A program made the translations under genes and the position numbers. A stretch of DNA of 64,000 bases from Gilvimarinus polysaccharolyticus (lineage in GTDB: Bacteria; Pseudomonadota; Gammaproteobacteria; Pseudomonadales; Cellvibrionaceae). Positions 61,351-64,000 of this stretch are shown in pieces. The stretch lies in the NCBI RefSeq assembly GCF_001187555.1, contig NZ_LFIJ01000001.1, forward strand, positions 708,169-772,168, written 5' to 3'. Positions within the stretch are counted from its first letter, which is position 1. Each line of letters begins with the position of its first letter. The notes below the pieces were generated by a model, which was given only the letters and a program-made list of their open reading frames with translations, made no database searches and was not told where the DNA came from.

Positions 61351-62118
61351 ATGAACCGATACACCATTGCCATAAGCGCTTTAATGATGCTGGCAATCAG
61401 TGGCTGCCAAACAACCCCTGACATGAAGCAAGCACAAGATGAAATATCGCGATTAAACACTGAGCTTGCCCAGCAGCGTAATAAAATTCAGGCGCAGGCC
61501 TCCGAGCAAGAGCGCTTACAGCTGCAAATAGATGAGCTAAACCGAGTGCAGACAGTACTGGGCACCGAGAAAAGTGTACGAGTACAAGAGTCGAGCGAGC
61601 TGCGCGGTCAAGTACGTCGATTTGTACAGCAAGAAATCGATAGGCTAAAAGAGTTTATGGTGCAAAGTGATTTGCTCGATTACGTTGGTGGCGAATTAGT
61701 GCAGCGCAGTAATGTTGATAAAAGCCATTTGTTGTTAGTTGATATGGCCAACCCCATGCCAAGTGGCGGCACTATTACCGGCGTCAGCGCGCACTTTATT
61801 AAACCCGGTACATTTAATGTTCAGGTGATGCGCCCGGTAGATGATCAGCTGGTAGTAATTTGGCAAAGCACCCGATTACAAGCCGCACAGTCGGGGGTGC
61901 AGCGGGTTAACTTTCCGGTCAGTGTTGGGGTAGAGCGCGGGGATGTGATTGCCTATCAGTTTAACGAAACTGGCGTTGTAAGCTATGACACCGGCACGGG
62001 CGATACTCGTTACACAGATGATCGCGTGGCTTTGGGCGAGTTAGTTAAAATTCGCAAGCTGCAGGGTATACGTGAAAAACGTGCTTACTCGGTAGGGATT
62101 TACGGATTGCTTAATTAA
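61351..62118 (+). CDS. coiled-coil lipoprotein of unknown function
   Basis: 255 residues. Lipobox LAISGC (Cys19), then a long coiled coil (about 25-110; MKQAQDEISRLNTELAQQRNKIQAQASEQERLQLQIDELNRV) and a C-terminal beta-rich domain (SGGTITGVSAHFIKPGTFNVQVMRPVDDQLVVIWQSTRL). It lies just downstream of the membrane kinase and ends at a strong terminator. No family is recognised. An outer-membrane or periplasmic partner of the kinase is possible (inference). Confidence 0.7.
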   Translation: MNRYTIAISALMMLAISGCQTTPDMKQAQDEISRLNTELAQQRNKIQAQASEQERLQLQIDELNRVQTVLGTEKSVRVQESSELRGQVRRFVQQEIDRLKEFMVQSDLLDYVGGELVQRSNVDKSHLLLVDMANPMPSGGTITGVSAHFIKPGTFNVQVMRPVDDQLVVIWQSTRLQAAQSGVQRVNFPVSVGVERGDVIAYQFNETGVVSYDTGTGDTRYTDDRVALGELVKIRKLQGIREKRAYSVGIYGLLN

Positions 62119-62180
62119 TAGATGCCGGTGCGGGTTGGGCAGGTAAGCTCTGTAAAACTAGAAAAATGTGTTTCGTTTAC

Positions 62181-62218
62181 GTTATAAAAAAAGCAGCCTA
62201 GGCTGCTTTTTTTATAAC
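62181..62218 (+). terminator. bidirectional Rho-independent terminator
   Basis: A near-perfect palindrome: GTTATAAAAAAAGCAGCC and GGCTGCTTTTTTTATAAC around a TA centre. It serves the convergent lipoprotein and bfr genes. Confidence 0.92.
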
Positions 62219-62254
62219 TCTGGGGTAGGGCGTTTAGTTTTGAGTTAAATGCTA

Positions 62255-62734
62255 TTACTCGTCGCCACCGGCCATTTTAGATTGCAGGTAATTTTGCATT
62301 CCCACTTTCTCGATCAAACCCAGTTGTGTCTCAATCCAATCTACGTGCTCTTCTTCCGACTCAAGAATATTGTTCAGAATATCGCGGCTGCCGTAGTCGC
62401 GAACTTCTTCGCAGTAAGCAATGCCGTCACGTAAATCTGGAATGGCTTTTAGTTCGACACGAAGATCCGACTCGAGCATTTCTTTGGTGTTTTCACCGAT
62501 GCGCAATTTACCTAAGTCTTGTAAGTTAGGTAGGCCTTCCAAAAACAAAATACGCTCTACTAGCATATCGGCGTGCTTCATCTCATCGATGGATTCGTGA
62601 TATTCGTGATCGGCTAGTTCTTTTAAACCCCAATCTTTGTACATGCGGGCGTGTAGAAAGTACTGATTGATGGCAACTAATTCATTGCCAAGTACTTTGT
62701 TTAAAAACTCGATAACTTTGGGATCACCTTTCAT
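62255..62734 (-). CDS. bfr: bacterioferritin
   Basis: 159 residues, very close to E. coli Bfr. The ferroxidase ligands are in [16 protein letters not shown] and [17 protein letters not shown], with Met52 as heme ligand in the latter. [16 protein letters not shown] supplies the second helix-pair ligands. It forms a 24-subunit iron-storage shell. The start is set at 62734 (GGAGATAGTC upstream, [12 protein letters not shown] as in relatives) rather than the longer frame to 62785. It lies downstream of bfd on the same strand. Confidence 0.97.
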   Translation of the reverse strand: MKGDPKVIEFLNKVLGNELVAINQYFLHARMYKDWGLKELADHEYHESIDEMKHADMLVERILFLEGLPNLQDLGKLRIGENTKEMLESDLRVELKAIPDLRDGIAYCEEVRDYGSRDILNNILESEEEHVDWIETQLGLIEKVGMQNYLQSKMAGGDE

Positions 62735-62895
62735 GACTATCTCCTGCCAGCGCAACGTGGCACTTAGTAAACTTATTGGGGCCAAGTCTGGCCTTGTTAG
62801 GCAAGTCTGTCAAGTGTAAGTGTTTGATGTGTAAGGAGTTTTAAACGATTAAGCGATTTGTTCTTATTACCGTTTGCGTTTGTCTGGCCCTGGGG

Positions 62896-63120
62896 CTAGG
62901 CCACTGCGTAAAACTGCGGCATACCGGCAAGCATGGGGATTTCAAGCATAGAAGAGCTTTGCAGGGTTTCGTCAAGTATCTCGCGGGTGAGCGAGCTGCA
63001 TTTACCACATTGGCTGGCTACACCTAATGTTTTGCGTAGCTTACCTAAGCTGTCGGCGCCATCGTGAACAGCGGCTTCAATTTGGCGGTCGGTGATACCT
63101 TTACAGAGGCACACGTACAT
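62896..63120 (-). CDS. bfd: bacterioferritin-associated ferredoxin
   Basis: 74 residues with the Bfd [2Fe-2S] set: CLCKGIT near the N-terminus and CGKCSSLTREI in the middle. It reduces bacterioferritin to release iron. It precedes bfr by 161 bp on the same strand, and a Fur-box-like sequence lies upstream of its start. The C-terminal 20 residues extend beyond E. coli Bfd (64 residues). Confidence 0.92.
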   Translation of the reverse strand: MYVCLCKGITDRQIEAAVHDGADSLGKLRKTLGVASQCGKCSSLTREILDETLQSSSMLEIPMLAGMPQFYAVA

Positions 63121-63485
63121 AGCTGATACCTGAATACAGTGGGATTGCTTTGAATGTTAATGGTAATGAGAATTTGTGTCAACAGTTTGTGAGAGTAATT
63201 ACTATTACGGGGCGATATGAGGCATGGTTTGAGTGTCGTGCATGTCACTTATTGAGCCGTGTCAGCGGCGGTGACTGTAATTCGGTTAAAACAATCGGTG
63301 TGATATATAGAATCAATAGGACTCCCTAAATAGAACGTGTAATATAGCGCAATACTATTAGGGCTTAGGCCGCTAATTGTTAAAACTTTACTACCATCTC
63401 TGATGTTCTGGGTTGTAATCCGCTTAGCGGCCCCAACCTTGCTGAAGAGATTCATTCAGTCCGTCACACTTTTGGAGGTTACGAC
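63121..63485. other. divergent intergenic region bfd / peroxiredoxin
   Basis: 365 bp with a Fur-box candidate near the bfd end. A minus-strand ORF (63249-63455) lacks a ribosome binding site and is dismissed. The peroxiredoxin promoter presumably lies at the right side. Confidence 0.5.
63156..63174 (-). promoter_or_regulatory. Fur-box candidate upstream of bfd
   Basis: GTTAATGGTAATGAGAATT resembles the Fur consensus GATAATGATAATCATTATC (strong match in the left half). It lies 36-54 bp upstream of the bfd start, where iron control would be expected. Confidence 0.5.
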
Positions 63486-64000
63486 ATGGGCGTATTAGTA
63501 GGAAAACAGGTTCCAGATTTTACCGCAGCAGCCGTTTTAGGTAATGGTGAAGTTGTTGATGAATTTAAATTGTCAGAAGCCATTAAAGGCAAAAAAGCGG
63601 TTATTTTCTTTTACCCGCTGGACTTCACCTTTGTATGTCCTTCTGAGCTGATTGCTTTTGATAATCGTTTTGAAGCGTTCCAAAAGCGTGGTGTTGAAGT
63701 GATTGCGGTGTCTATTGACTCGCAGTTTACCCACAGCGCATGGCGCAACACTGCGATCAACGATGGTGGCATTGGCCAAGTTAAATACACCATGGTTGCC
63801 GATGTTAAACATGAGATTTGTCAGGCGTTTGACGTTGAATCTGAAGGTGGTGTTGCCTACCGCGGTTCATTCTTGATCGATGAAGACGGTTTGGTACAAC
63901 ACCAAGTGGTTAATAACCTGCCACTGGGCCGTAACGTTGATGAAATGTTGCGTATGGTTGATGCCTTGGCGTTTCACCAAGAGCACGGTGAAGTGTGTCC
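63486..64000 (+). CDS. typical 2-Cys peroxiredoxin (AhpC/Prx1 type), truncated at the window edge
   Basis: 171 residues are visible. The peroxidatic motif is FYPLDFTFVCPSEL (Cys52). The resolving-cysteine motif HGEVC(P) is just reached where the window ends. GGAGGTTACGAC precedes the ATG. It reduces H2O2, organic peroxides and peroxynitrite with thioredoxin or AhpF. Only the C-terminal tail is missing. Transcribed divergently from bfd; the grouping of iron storage and peroxide defence is common. Confidence 0.93.
   Translation, partial: MGVLVGKQVPDFTAAAVLGNGEVVDEFKLSEAIKGKKAVIFFYPLDFTFVCPSELIAFDNRFEAFQKRGVEVIAVSIDSQFTHSAWRNTAINDGGIGQVKYTMVADVKHEICQAFDVESEGGVAYRGSFLIDEDGLVQHQVVNNLPLGRNVDEMLRMVDALAFHQEHGEVC

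Noticed and set aside
63249-63455. 68-residue minus-strand ORF between bfd and the peroxiredoxin gene.
   Set aside because: No ribosome binding site and no recognisable pattern; it occupies the expected promoter region.

Overview
The window looks like chromosomal DNA of a marine or aquatic polysaccharide-degrading gammaproteobacterium close to Cellvibrionaceae (Saccharophagus, Teredinibacter, Cellvibrio, Simiduia-like). This rests on two secreted carbohydrate-active proteins with long polyserine linkers (20157-22142, 22641-24251), closely E. coli-like Bfr, RlmA and CurA proteins, and heavy-metal RND and CheV genes. The genus is an inference; no rRNA or tRNA gene lies in the window to test it.

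Region 1 (1-8.8 kb) is an integron cassette array. Small genes, all on the + strand, are each followed by an attC recombination site (RYYYAAC ... GTTRRRY, about 67-117 bp, partly palindromic). I count nine attC sites; one is split by an insertion sequence. There is no integrase in the window. Because the attC sites lie 3' of their genes, it would be to the left if it exists. Cassette products are a truncated OLD-family ATPase/TOPRIM nuclease (probable defence), a Sel1-repeat lipoprotein, a YwqG/DUF1963-like protein, a nucleotidyltransferase-like protein and several tiny membrane proteins of unknown function. Three elements have landed in or against attC sites: an IS1182-family element exactly at the GTT of an attC, an intact IS3-family element next to an attC, and a deleted IS3 relic.

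Region 2 (8.8-13.6 kb) carries a HExxH metallopeptidase-like gene, a membrane protein and a lipoprotein without attC sites. An IS66 element follows (perfect 22-bp terminal repeats, 8-bp target duplication) and has cut the 5' end of a GrpB-family gene.

Region 3 (13.7-28.5 kb) returns to housekeeping and accessory chromosome. It holds a DUF4862 gene, a hydrolase-OsmC fusion, an M48 protease with three consecutive AIM24-family paralogues, the two carbohydrate enzymes, mdh with a structured leader, a CvpA-like protein, rlmA and a type IV pilin-like gene.

Region 4 (28.6-47.4 kb) holds a czcCBA heavy-metal efflux operon with a His-rich leader protein, cheV, DUF2254, an S9 peptidase, a solitary JetD-like (Wadjet nuclease subunit) gene next to hipBA with a two-box operator, curA, a DJ-1-family gene, a TonB-like protein, an outer-membrane barrel, and map with a ParD-like partner.

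Region 5 (47.6-64 kb) holds a ROK sugar kinase with cutC, a flavin reductase-like SIP protein and DUF2798 divergent from a MarR regulator, a PD-(D/E)XK nuclease, an M15-like protein, gcvP, a membrane Ser/Thr kinase with a lipoprotein, bfd-bfr with a Fur-box candidate, and the start of a 2-Cys peroxiredoxin. Two diverged copies of an intergenic repeat occur near 52.1 and 55.0 kb.
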